A stretch of DNA of 64,000 nt from Hemerocallis citrina (Eukaryota > Streptophyta > Magnoliopsida > Asparagales > Asphodelaceae), in assembly GCA_017893485.1 (NCBI GenBank), contig CM030360.1:16787971-16851970 (forward strand), written 5' to 3'. Position 1 is the stretch's first letter, and every line of letters starts with the position of its first letter. The notes under the pieces are model-generated. The model did no database searches and had not been told where the DNA came from. It saw only the letters and a list, made by a program, of their open reading frames with translations. A program made the position numbers and the translations under genes. Shown here piece by piece: positions 32,270-43,077 of the stretch.

Positions 32270-33274
32270 ATGGCGAGAAGGGGAACCAGGAATGGTGAAG
32301 GTTTGGACCTGGAGGCCGAATTTGCAAGGGTTTACCAGACACTGAATGCAGTGGCTGCAAACCAAGGAAGGGGGCCGGTGAATCCAGTACCCGAGGCAAT
32401 TAAGCTAGTAGAATCGTTCAAGAGAATGAAACCACCAGTGTTCGAGGGAAAGTCAGATCCGGATGCGGCCGATAACTGGATTCGGCAAGTGGAGACAATC
32501 TTCGAGGTGTTGGAAACACCGGAGGGCAGCAAGGTCAAGTTGGCGACTTTGCAGTTGGAGAAGGATGCGGCTGTTTGGTGGCAGTCGATGAAGAGGACTA
32601 TGGGCGGCTTGTTGCTTGGCTGGGAGGAATTTTTGGAAGAATTCCGCAGTCATTATTTCCCCTCCGACGTCCAGGAGAAAAAGGCCATGGAGTTTCTGTC
32701 ACTTCAGCAAGGCAGCATGTCAGTAAGGGAGTATGAGACTAAGTTTACTCAGCTCTCCAGGTATGCTCCAGAACTGGTGATGGATGAGGCGAAGAAGGCT
32801 CGCAAGTTCGAGCATGGTCTGAGGCCGAGCTTGAGATCTCGTATGATACCCCTTGGTATCAGGAGATTCGATAAGCTGGTGAAGAGGGCGGCAGCAACGG
32901 AGGCGGATATGGAGCAGTTCCATGTTGCTCAGCATCAGAAGAGCAACTGGCAGTCTGGGAAGAGGCCCGCGCCATCGGGGAGTTTCAAGGGGCAACCATC
33001 TGCACAAAGGTTCAAACCGACAGGGGCGAATGCCATCAGTGTAGCTGGGAGACCTGGAAACGATGCAGGGAGATCTTCTGCAGTCACTTGCTTTAACTGT
33101 GGTGAAGTGGGACATTACCAATCTCGGTGTCTCAAACCACGGGCTGGCAATCACAATGTGCCAATACAGCAGACTGGGAAGAGGCCGTACCAGTCAGGGC
33201 GAGTATTTGCTTTGACAGAAGCTGATGCTGAGGAGGCGGATCAGGTTATCTCTGGTACGAGGGCTGATGTTTAG
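32270..33274 (+). CDS. gag: Gypsy-2 Gag (334 aa as unspliced product)
   Basis: The start at 32270 (MARRGTRN) follows an acceptor-like TTTTGCATCAG (32266); an upstream ATG in frame at about 32249 is possible. The Retrotrans_gag core spans about residues 45-200: FKRMKPPVFEGKSDPDAADN, AVWWQSMKRTMGG, FRSHYFPSDVQEKKAMEFLS, MSVREYETKFTQLSRYAPE. It is followed by a Q/K/P/S-rich linker and one zinc knuckle, CFNCGEVGHYQSRC (about residue 275). The Gag frame runs through the splice donor at 33254/33255 and stops at TAG (33272-33274), only 20 nt into the intron, so unspliced RNA gives a complete Gag and spliced RNA gives Gag-Pol. Role: particle assembly and RNA packaging in the cytoplasm. Confidence 0.92.
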   Translation: MARRGTRNGEGLDLEAEFARVYQTLNAVAANQGRGPVNPVPEAIKLVESFKRMKPPVFEGKSDPDAADNWIRQVETIFEVLETPEGSKVKLATLQLEKDAAVWWQSMKRTMGGLLLGWEEFLEEFRSHYFPSDVQEKKAMEFLSLQQGSMSVREYETKFTQLSRYAPELVMDEAKKARKFEHGLRPSLRSRMIPLGIRRFDKLVKRAAATEADMEQFHVAQHQKSNWQSGKRPAPSGSFKGQPSAQRFKPTGANAISVAGRPGNDAGRSSAVTCFNCGEVGHYQSRCLKPRAGNHNVPIQQTGKRPYQSGRVFALTEADAEEADQVISGTRADV

Positions 33275-33347
33275 TGTGATTTCTTTTTTTTTCTTCTTCC
33301 CGATCATAGTGTAAAACTGTTATGTAATGATGTATGTTATGTAACAG
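33255..33347 (+). other. Intron at the Gag/protease boundary of Gypsy-2 (93 nt)
   Basis: Donor ATCTCTG|GTACGAG and acceptor TATGTAACAG|GAGAAC, with a T-rich tract in between. Exon 1 ends in phase 1 (G), and exon 2 supplies GA to complete GGA, joining [19 protein letters not shown] in the pattern seen in related Gypsy polyproteins just before the protease. The frame arithmetic closes exactly: 985 + 3314 nt = 1433 codons including stop. Without splicing the two frames are separated by the gag TAG and by stops in the pol frame. Confidence 0.85.
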
Positions 33348-36300
33348 GAGAACTCTATATTAATGGAAAGGAAGCTGTGGTGTTGTTTGATACTGGATCC
33401 TCTCATACTTTTGTGTCTCCAAGGTTTGCTAAAGTGTTGGGAGTTGAACCAAAGATTTTTCCAGGCAAGATCTTAGCAGTAGCTACGCCATCAGGGGAAA
33501 CTTTGACCACTGATCGGTACTATGCTGATTGCGAGATAGTGATTGGGGGTCGAATCTTTGGCATTGATCTGATCGAGCTGACTATCTTGGGAGTCGATGT
33601 TATCATTGGCATTGATTGGATGTCGGTGTACAGTGCAAGCATCGAGTGTAAGACCAAGATCGTAACAGTGAGGGCTCCAGGTGAACCTGAAGTCACTTTC
33701 CAAGGGAAGTTGAAGTGTTCTAAGCTGGTGGCAACTATCCGCAAGGAAGAGACTCCTGTGGAATTGCAAGGGATTCCTGTGGCTCGGGACTATCCGACTG
33801 TGTTCTTGGAAGATTTTCCTGGGTTACCTCCGCATCGTGATGTAGAGTTCAGCATCACTGTTCTACCGGGAAGTGCACCCATTTCTAAGGCACCGTATAG
33901 GATGGCTCCAGTGGAACAGGATGAGGTGAAACGGCAGATTGAGGAACTGTTGGGAAAAGGCTTTATTCAACCTAGTGCGTCACCTTGGGGAGCACCAGTG
34001 CTTTTGGTAAAGAAGAAGGATGGATCGATGAGGATGTGTATCGATTACCGGGAGCTGAATAAGGTCACTATTCAGAATAAGTATCCGATTCCTCGAATTG
34101 ATGACTTGTTCGACCGTCTACAAGGAGCAGCGGTATTCTCCAAAATAGATCTTCGATCAGGATATCACCAAGTGCGAGTGAAAGCTGAAGATGTGCATAA
34201 AACTGCATTTAGAACTCGGCATGGGCATTACGAATTCTTAGTTATGCTATTCGGAGTGACGAATGCACCCGCAATCTTCATGGACTTAATGAACAGAGTT
34301 CTGAGGCCGTTTATTGATTCTTTCGTCGTGGTGTTTATCGACGATATTCTCGTGTACTCCAAGTCTGAGGCGGAGCACACCGAGCATCTGGCAGCAGTTT
34401 TGCAGAAGTTGGAAGAGCAGAGGTTGTATGCCAAGTTATCCAAGTGTGATTTCTGGAAATCTGAAGTGGCATTCCTAGGTCACATCCTTTCTAAGGAGGG
34501 AGTGGCAACTGACCCTCAGAAGATAGAGGCAGTGAGAGATTGGGCTAGGCCTACTACAGTGAAGGAAGTCAGAAGTTTCCTTGGGATGACTGGATATTAT
34601 CGGAGATTCATTCAAGGTTATGCTCAGATAGCTGTACCGCTTACCGAGTTGACCAAGAAGAATGTGAGCTTCAAGTGGACCGAGCAGTGTAAGGAGAGTT
34701 TTCAGGAGTTGAAGGATAGACTGACTACTGCACCTATTTTGGCTTTGCCTAGAGCAGGAGTTGAGTATGACGTCTATAGCGATGCTTCACATCGGGGGCT
34801 TGGTTGTGTCTTAATGCAAGAGGGTAAAGTAATCGCTTATGGGTCTAGGCAACTACGACCGCATGAGAAGAATTATCCGACTCATGATCTAGAGCTGGCT
34901 GCGATTATCTTTGCTTTGAAGCAATGGAGGCACTACGTGTATGGTGAGAAGTTGAACATGTACACGGATCATAAGAGCTTGAAGTATATCTACCAGCAGA
35001 GGGATCTCAATCTAAGACAGCGGAGATGGCTGGAAGTGCTCGAGGATATGCGACCTGAGATCAAGTATCATCCTGGAAAGGCTAATGTTGTTGCTGATGC
35101 ACTTAGTCGCAAGAGCAGTTTGGCCTGTTTGATTACGACTCAGAGGCATCTGATTGAGGAGTTGGATCGAGCAGGTATTGAAGTTGTCTTGCAAGGGTTG
35201 GGGGCATCTTTATCTCAGTTGAAGCTTCAGCCTACTCTGAATGCAAGGATCATTGCAAGTCAGGAAGTTGATGCTGATATTTTGGAGATGAAGGAGCAGG
35301 TCAGTGCTGGCAGGTTGCCCGGTTTTCAGACCAGGGATGGAGTGCTGTGGTTCGGAGATAGGCTGTGTGTTCCAGATCAGGCGGACCTGAAAGAGAGTAT
35401 TCTTCAGGAGGCGCATGCTACTCTTTTGTCAGTACATCCTGGGAGTACTAAGATGTACAAAGACATCAAACAGCATTTCTGGTGGTCAGGTTTGAAGCGG
35501 GATGTGGTCGAATTTGTCGCGAGGTGTGAGGTTTGTCAGCAAGTCAAAGCCGAAAATCAGAGACCCGGAGGTCTATTACAGCCGTTACCTATTCCGGAAT
35601 GGAAGTGGGATAACATTAGTATGGATTTCATCACGGGATTGCCTAAGAGTTCTAAAGGCAATGATGCTATTTGGGTTATAGTCGATCGACTTACCAAGTC
35701 CGCTCACTTTTTGGCGATGAAACTCACGGCTTCGATGGACAAGTTGGCTGAGTTGTATGTTGGTGAGATTGTCCGACTTCATGGCGTTCCTTCGACTATT
35801 GTGTCTGATCGAGATGCGCGGTTTACTTCTCATTTCTGGAGGAGTCTTCAGGCAGCTTTGGGTACCAAGACAGATTTCAGCACTGCTTTTCATCCACAGA
35901 CCGATGGGCAGACTGAGAGAGTCAACCGTATTCTTGAGGATATGCTTCGGTGTTGTATACTAGACTTCGGAGGCAGTTGGGAAAGGCATTTACCTTTGGT
36001 GGAGTTTGCCTACAACAATAGTTTTCAGGCTAGCATCGGGATGGCGCCGTATGAAGCTTTGTATGGCAGGAAGTGCAGGACTCCTGTGTGTTGGTATGAG
36101 GTTGGGGAGCGTCAGTTGTTTGGTCCTGAGCTTGTGCAGCTGACTTCCGAGAAGATCGATCTGATCAGGAAGAGGTTGGTGGAAGCTCAGAGCAGGCAGA
36201 AAAGCTATGCAGACAACCGGAGAAGGGGCCTTGAGTTTGAGGTTGGTGACTTCGTCTTTCTGAAAGTATCACCCAGTAAAGGTGTGGTTCGGTTTGGCAA

Positions 36301-36661
36301 GGGCGGGAAGTTAGCCCCGAGATTTATAGGCCCATATAAGATATTGAAAAGGATCGGGAAAACTGCTTACCGGCTTGAATTACCGGAAGAGTTGTCTCAG
36401 GTGCACAATGTCTTTCATGTGTCTATGTTGAGAGGTTATATTCCAGATCCGAGTCATCATTTGCCTGAAGTGCCGGAAGGTTTGCAGTTAGACCTGAATT
36501 ACATCGAGACTCCTGTTGAGATTGTTGATCGTCGAGAGAAAGTCTTGAGGAATAAGACGATACCGATGGTCAAGGTAGTCTGGAGAAACCACTTGGTTGA
36601 AGAGGCTACTTGGGAATCTGAGGATAAGATGTTGAAGGACTATCCTGAGCTTTTTGCTTGA
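33348..36661 (+). CDS. pol: Gypsy-2 Pol (3' exon of Gag-Pol): PR-RT-RH-INT-chromodomain
   Basis: It is open for 1104 codons. Protease: [10 protein letters not shown] (about 33383). [42 protein letters not shown] and the catalytic FIDDILVYS (34334). RNase [35 protein letters not shown] (to about 35110). Integrase: zinc region [10 protein letters not shown] and CEVCQQV, the catalytic D in MDFITGLP, D in VSDRDARF and E in [12 protein letters not shown], then the GPY/F module [14 protein letters not shown]. The C-terminus [20 protein letters not shown] with [12 protein letters not shown] is a CR-type chromodomain. One oddity is [12 protein letters not shown]: the family has proline where this copy has leucine (codon 34247-34249), which may weaken RT. 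A separate start at 33377 (GTG) is not convincing; expression is most likely by splicing. Confidence 0.95.
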
Positions 36662-36763
36662 TTGTCTTGTTGATTGTATTTTTGTGTGTTTTGTGTTTTT
36701 GTATCTCTTGTTGTTGTATTTTTCTTCTTCTCGCTCTTGGCTGTAGTTCCGGGACGGAACTAT

Positions 36764-36779
36764 TCTAAGGAGGGAGTGA
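36764..36779 (+). promoter_or_regulatory. Polypurine tract of Gypsy-2
   Basis: CTAAGGAGGGAGTGA abuts the 3' LTR start at 36780. A related tract, AAAGAGGGAGTAA, precedes the LTR of the minus-strand element at 63215-63232. Confidence 0.9.
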
Positions 36780-39569
36780 TGTAATACCCCGATTTTCCTA
36801 ATATATAAAGATTATTTATTTCTCTTTCTATGGTATGCTTGGCGACTTGTGGCTATTATTTTTCCATGATGAATAAAGTAATATTTTCTTTAAAAGCCCA
36901 AATGTTAACTTGTTTATATTTATTTTTGGCCCAATAAGTTTTAGCCCATAAACTTAACCTCTTATTTCATAACTTACCTGTGTAGCATCTTTCTTTTATA
37001 TTCCGGGTATTTGATATGCTAATTATAGGGTGTAGTTGTGTGTACACGTGCACTCCATGTACACGTGCACAAGGCACAACCCTTGGCCGGATGGGAAGCT
37101 AGGAGTGTAGATCATGGGTGGTTACTTTTGGGATGTGGGTAGTTTCTTAACTCCCGAATTGATCTCAACCTTTGATTCTCCAACTCCCCAATTGATCTCA
37201 GCCCTCCATTTCACCTATATTTTAGTATAAATACCCCCCTTCTAATCCCTATCTTTTTACACTAAAATTTTCCTAAGTTTTCAAGAGAGTATTTGTGAGT
37301 TGTGTGGGAGCTTTTCTGTGGAGGCAAGCAGCATTGCTGGAGATTTCGGTGTGGAGCAAAGGAACAAGAAGTGCTGTGTTGTTGAAGGACTTTGCGGGAT
37401 TTCGGTTTATTTCTTCATACAAGGTGGGTGTTTCTCAGGACTTCTAATGTAGGAATAATGCTACAATGGTTATGATTGATATTATGTTATAAAAGTGATT
37501 TGAATGCGGTAGAAATTGCTTGAATACGCTACTAATATTGAAAACGAGACTGTCGGTACAGTCGGCTGCCATGTGAGTCAGTCGACTGGTACGAGACATT
37601 ATTTTGCATGATTGTAGTGTTAAACGTTTGTATAAATGAACATGATGGTATGAATACTATTTGTATGGTTTCCCTATGACACATATGATGGAGGAAAGGT
37701 AAATGAATAAAAAGAGCTAATGGTAGTTAATAATCTGAAATTGTCGAAGCAGTCGACTGATAGTGTGTTAAGTCGACTGGTACTTCAACCTGACTGTGAC
37801 TGTTGGGTAGTTTCATAAATTGAGATATTTTCATCATGTGGACCCAGTTGATGACTTGGGATTTACGTCTTTATTGTTGTAAGGAATTATGAGCATATGT
37901 GAATGCATGTTTAAAGTATTTCCCTAACGGAAAGAGCATGTTAGTAATTTGAAGATCCATGTTGTAGTGTCACTGAATGATAAGAAACCTTGTCTGTGGA
38001 ACATGAACTTATGTATACTGTTTGATTGACATCATGATGAAATGCACGTAAGAACTGTAAATGATCTATTGAAATTGGATCTGCCCAGTCGACCGATTGC
38101 GTGTAGCAAGTCGACTGATCTGGACATAGAATTATGCTGTTGAAATTGCTAAGACAGACGACTGAGGTGTAAACAGTCGACTGTCGTGTGACTAATATTG
38201 TGAACTTGAAAGTTGCGGGACAGGCGACTGGTAGTATACACAGTCGACTATCCCGAGCCTTTTGATAACCCTGTATATGACTGTATAAGTCGACTGGTGT
38301 TCTTCCAGGGCGACTGTACAGAAAGGACTTTTGACATATTTGAATTCATGTTATTTTGCTGTTGGTAATTGTGAACTATATGATTATAGTTAATGGATTC
38401 TGTTTATGACTGCATAAATTGTGAAATTGAATCATAGATGAGAAATGGAAGATTAAATGAAATTATGAAATGTGAAATCATGAGACTTTAAAATGAATGA
38501 TGAGCTGATGGTGCTCAATTGGATATTGTGAATTTGAAATTGAACGAAAGAGTAGCTAAGTCTCCCCGGCAGCGAATGAAATGATATTGAGAATTAGACC
38601 AGGTTGGTCAAGTGAAATGAAATGATAAGTCCGGTTGATGGAGAGGCAAACTCTAGAGCTTGATTTTATTCATGATTCTAATATAACTTAAATGCATAGT
38701 GTGGAGGTGATGAAGGTGAGAGAAAAACATGAGCATGAGAGCTAGGGTACGGTGCGGGTGTGTGAGCCGCAGAATGCATGCTTGATGCGTCAAGACATGG
38801 CGCGGGCACAACTCAGTAATGATCGGACTCTAGTCACGCTTGTGGGATGTTTTGGTGACTACAAGAGGAGTGTGTTCAGGGAGGAGGCTGAATTGTCGCA
38901 GAATGCATGCTTGACGAGTCAAGACATGGCACAAAATTCTACTCCAGGGGCCAGGATACATGCTTGTACTCATAGATTCATCTAGGATACTCATTGGAAT
39001 TACAGAAGTAGAATAAGTCATGGCGGGGGATTGAACCCTACAAAAGAATGAAGATCGTTTAAGAGGCTTGCCCTCGAACCTATGTAGTATGGGATGCATA
39101 GAATTCGAACAAGTGTGCATTAGTGTCATGTGAAAATTTAATAAATGCATTAAGGATTAAGTGCACAATCACGACACGACATCTCTAAAATTTCCCTTTT
39201 GATTTTACATGCTTAATATGAACAAGATTGTTGATTTGTTAAGAAATGAGATTCATTATACTGTTTCTGGCATAGAGAGGATGGCCATGTATAATTATCG
39301 TCGGTTGAATAAACTGACGTACCCACAGTGTTTTATGCAGGATATAATTACATGTGAGAGGAATGGATGCATAAAGAGTTCATTATGTTGTTGTTCATTT
39401 ATGTAAATATTGTATATTTTGCTTCCGCTGTGTAAATTCAAATGTAATATGTTGTAAACTCTGGTGCAAAAGAAAAGTTTTAAATTTCCTTGTAAAATTG
39501 TATGTGAAGGAAGCGAAAAGATCCTGTAGAACATCTCGAATTCAGTAATTTGGGATTCGGGGCGTTACA
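36780..39569 (+). repeat. Gypsy-2 3' LTR (2790 bp)
   Basis: Same length as the 5' LTR. The differences I can see all lie between the equivalents of 30603 and 31285: T/A, T/C, two G/A, T/C, G/T, T/C and A/G. The first 1.87 kb appear identical by eye. It ends GGCGTTACA followed by the target duplication CGTCG. Confidence 0.95.
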
Positions 39570-40610
39570 CGTCGAGCTCCACAGACTCCGAAACACCGAG
39601 CTCCTGCCTCGACCACTCCTCCGCCCAAGCTCCTGGTCGACGAGGAGATTTCACAGATCGACCTCTTCGAAACTCGAGGTCTGTAGCTCAGCTGAAGCTT
39701 CGATTCCTCATAGCTCGGTGGAATGCCCCCCATAGCTCAGCAAAACTTCAAAGCCACCATAGCTCGACAAGAACAGCTCCCCTAGCTGGGCGAATCTTCG
39801 TCTCCGTAGCTCGGCCAAAGTCGCAACCTCCATAGCTTGGTGAATTTGTCAAAACCCATAGCTCGGCAAAGCTTCGATAACCCATAGCCCGGCGAGAACG
39901 AGACGCCTATAGTTCGGCAGCGCTTTGAAATCCCCATAGCTCATCCAAAGGTGAAGCTCAATAGCTCGACAAATAAGATAGGTTGGCAAAGTCGAAGAAC
40001 CAAAGCTCGGCGAAACTCGAGCTTCATAGCTCGACCAAGAGGAGGTAGCTCTACACTCCCATAGGTCGACGAGGGTGTGGTAGCTCGAGGGAGAACGGAG
40101 TTGACGCTCGAGCGAAATACAAAGCTCCATCCAAAAAAAGAGCTTTGAAACCTCGAGCGAAGCTCAATCCTGTAGCTCGACCAAAACGACTCGACGACGG
40201 CCACTCACCATTGCTCGACGACGGCATTATGGCTTCGTAGCACGACGAGATCCTCAAAAATTGCAAAAATTGGCCATAGCTCGGCCAAACGGTCGACCGA
40301 GCTAAGGGGTCGCTCACAGCCGTTGTCGACCCTTGGATCTCTCCAAAAACCGAGCTTGAGTGTGAGAGATGGCTCAGATGCATCCACATCGCTCCATCGT
40401 CTTCTCCAGTGCTTCAGTCTCTCCTAAGCCATCTGATCTTGCTCAGAGGGCAAGCCGAGCGCTGATGAGCGCTCCAGATCACACCACGTTAGCCCCTGAT
40501 CACAACGATCAGATCACAGCCGTTCGATCCTCTCAATGCGTGAGCCTGGCTCTGAGCAATGTCTTTAATCACGTCAAGATCAGCGCCGAAGTTAGTATTT
40601 TTGCAAAAAA
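39570..40610. other. GC-rich U3 side of the Tat-2 LTR
   Basis: It continues 28734 after removal of Gypsy-2. It contains the tandem repeat above and, at 40360-40560, a motif-rich stretch with GATCACACCACGTTAG and GATCAGATCACAGCCGTTCGAT, similar in composition to the Tat-1 U3. No gene. Confidence 0.5.
39690..40070. repeat. Degenerate ~26-bp tandem repeat (core CATAGCTCGGCRA)
   Basis: About 14 units of 24-34 bp share (C)CATAGCTCGGC(G/A)A followed by variable sequence; the unit start is visible near 39730, 39756, 39804, 39829, 39856, 39883, 39909, 39935, 39959, 40023 and 40058. It lies in the U3 side of the Tat-2 LTR, the same place as the block repeats of Tat-1. Several minus-strand ORFs across it are repeat artefacts. 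Confidence 0.75.
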
Positions 40611-41619
40611 AACCCTTAAATTCATTTTAAATTCGAAAAAGTAATTAAAAATTCAAAAATAATTATTTAAATTAGGAAAATTAATTTTAAAATCTGAAAA
40701 TAATTAAAATTGAATTTATTAATTATAAATTTCGAAAAAGTGATTTTTAAATTGGGGAAAAATTCCAAAAAATTCCAGAAAATTCGGAAAAATTCGAAGA
40801 ACTATGGAAAAATTCAGGAAATATTTCACTGCCTTTAGAATCCACATATCAGTTCTAGGCATCTTCGAGCACTCTGACTGCTAAGATTATACGCCAGATT
40901 CCATAAATAAGACGTACTACTCCCTGAAAGCCAAGAAAATTGCCTTCCGGGAGTAGGAGGCTTATGATGATGGTAAAAGTCATAGCAAATCAGAGCCATA
41001 AAATTCCTGCACAGATCTCAAAGCATCCACAAACAGATTAGCTGTCACATGCCTCTTTTACAGGTCTGGGCCCACTCCAAGACATGGGCTTCTTCTAAGC
41101 CCACAAAAAGTGAAAGACTAGGCCCACTAGGAGAGACACCCAGTCCATGAAGGCTGGGAGTCAAATCTCTTATCCCTTAACAAGGATATCTTATCTCTTG
41201 AGGGGGGGAGACATAACAAAGATAAGGAATTTAAATGGATCAGACGGACACAAATCAATCTCTTCGAATGTCTCTTAGGCCTAAATACCCCTCCCCCTCT
41301 ACAGTCTGAAGGTAATCAACAATTTACTAGTTTTCACTCTCTTACTCTCTCTCTCTCTCTCTCTCTCTTTCTGGTTTTGACTTGAGCGTCGAAGGGTCTG
41401 TCGCCGGGGCCAACCCCCGGTGTTTCAGGCTTTTTGCAGGTCCATCGGCCACATCAGCAATCATCGAATTCAGATCATGGTGGTCAATCAACGATCCAGA
41501 TTCCCTCCTAGGAGCTCTAACCGCTTTTAACGGCCAAGGTCACAGGTCGGCTTTGTAGTAGTTTCCATCAATTATTAACTCACTATCTGTTTGCTCCCAC
41601 ACCGAAATAAGCAGCAACA
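40610..41619 (+). mobile_element. Right part of the Tat-2 3' LTR
   Basis: An AT-rich block (40610-40830) is followed by a segment homologous to 46856-47487 (GCACAGATC, AAGCATC, CAGATTAGC, AAGACATGG, GCCCACTAGGAGAGACA), a CT microsatellite (41347-41369) and the R/U5 core GAGCGTCGAAGGGTCTGTCG with CCCCGGTGTTTCAGG, ending CACCGAAATAAGCAGCAACA at 41619. No Tat primer junction follows, so this is the downstream LTR (or a solo LTR). The flank TAAAC (41620-41624) should match the unseen left flank. Confidence 0.7.
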
Positions 41620-43077
41620 TAAACCATACAAGAAAAAAAAGCAACAAGCAACAAAAATTAATTAAACTACTCATATTAAAATATAAATTGTATAATAAAC
41701 ATGAAGATAACAATTTACCATCAAAATATTAGATGTAGAATCTGTTATAAAGATGGTACCATACTCCATATTTTCATATACACTATAACTCAAAACCCCC
41801 ACCTCGATGTTTTTTAGGCCTACCCATACATTTTTAAATGTTGGGGTACCCCCTACAAGCATTTTTTAAAATGTCGGTATAAAAATCGGGATGGGATGCG
41901 TCGCGGTAAACATGGGGTCTACTCCAGTGTTTTTCGAAAATACCGATGTAGCCTCATACCACCCAGCATTTGAAAAATGCTAAGGTGGGGGGAATTTTAA
42001 TTATTTCTAATTCTTTTTTTTTTAGGTTCTTTTTGGTGATAGGCATTTTTAAAAATGCCAGGGATATACAATAAACACCCCCCCCCCCCCCCCTTTTCCA
42101 ATTAACTTTAAAAAAAACCTGTAATAAAACTTAATTCACAAATCATTTTAAAAAAAACCCTGTAATACAATTCATAATCAATTCCACAAATTTTCAATAA
42201 TCAGGCATAATAGTACAATTCACAATCGTGGACAATAACTAAGCATAATAAAGTAATACTCATTCCATTAATTATCCTCGAATTCAATTGATTTTAGAAA
42301 TTACATATATGTTTGATTATACGAATTAAAAACAAATTAAATAGTATTAGTTACAATAAATGTGCGATAAATACCACAAGAGACTTCTTCACCGAACTGC
42401 TATAGCGTATGCCTCCTTCCGGCAGAGTTGCTTCCATTTTCATCGATTGTTTCCTCTGGATTTGCACGACTTGCAACAGATGAGATTCTTTGGTCGGCTT
42501 GTGTAATGCACAAATTTTCGAAAATTAGTCAATATGAACATGCACAATCAAGTATCTAGTTAAAATATCGGTGGGACTATGTATATTACTAATTAAAATT
42601 GGTATGTATCAAAGTATCGGTTAACTTTATTAATTGAAAGTAGTACGGGGCCATAACTTGCAAATAGGGAGTTGAAACTCATTTTTTACAAATTGTATTA
42701 GCTAGTGTATAATGTTTTCTAACTAATAGCAAAATTTCGTGTTTTTTTGAACTTATTTGTTAAACTTTTACTTGTTTCGCTCGATATATTTGAAGTATTG
42801 AGAGAAACCTAACAATTACAAGCAATTTCATTTGCGCTTGGAACCTATAAAAAGGGTGAGATTATGTATTTTACTAATTAACTTGCTACTAATCAAGTGT
42901 CGAGTGAGTTATAAACTTGGAATTTTTCCGCTATCGGAATATTTGTTAACTTTATTAGTTGAAAGTAATAAACAGTGATCGAATCTTACTGTTAGTAAAT
43001 TATGGATTGAATTTGCTGAGTATAACGACATGAGTCAATTAGAAAATCACCAAGTAAATACTAGATCTGTAACCTCC
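41620..43077. other. Unassigned AT-rich region with a possible DNA-transposon remnant
   Basis: At 41783-42100 short inverted elements recur: CATTTTTAAATG, GCATTTTTTAAAATG, GCATTTGAAAAATGC and GCATTTTTAAAAATGC, starting near CACTATAACTC. This recalls subterminal repeats of CACTA elements, but no second end (TATAGTG) is found. A C17 run lies at 42081-42097. The rest (42110-43077) shows no gene I can support. Its right end should be the left part of the Tat-3 LTR. Confidence 0.4.

Larger units (their letters stand above)
28735..39569 (+). mobile_element. Gypsy-2: intact, very young Tekay/Del-like chromovirus-type retrotransposon
   Basis: The full element is 10,835 bp with a perfect 5-bp target duplication CGTCG (28730-28734, 39570-39574). 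It has two LTRs of 2790 bp with about 8 visible differences, an iMet primer site, an extra ORF, gag, an intron, a complete pol and a purine tract. Pol ends in a degenerate CR-type chromodomain, which with domain order (PR-RT-RH-INT-CHD) places it near Tekay/Del. All coding frames are open. With a commonly used rate of 1.3e-8 substitutions per site per year, 0.3% LTR divergence suggests an age near 0.1 million years (rate assumed). Confidence 0.95.
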
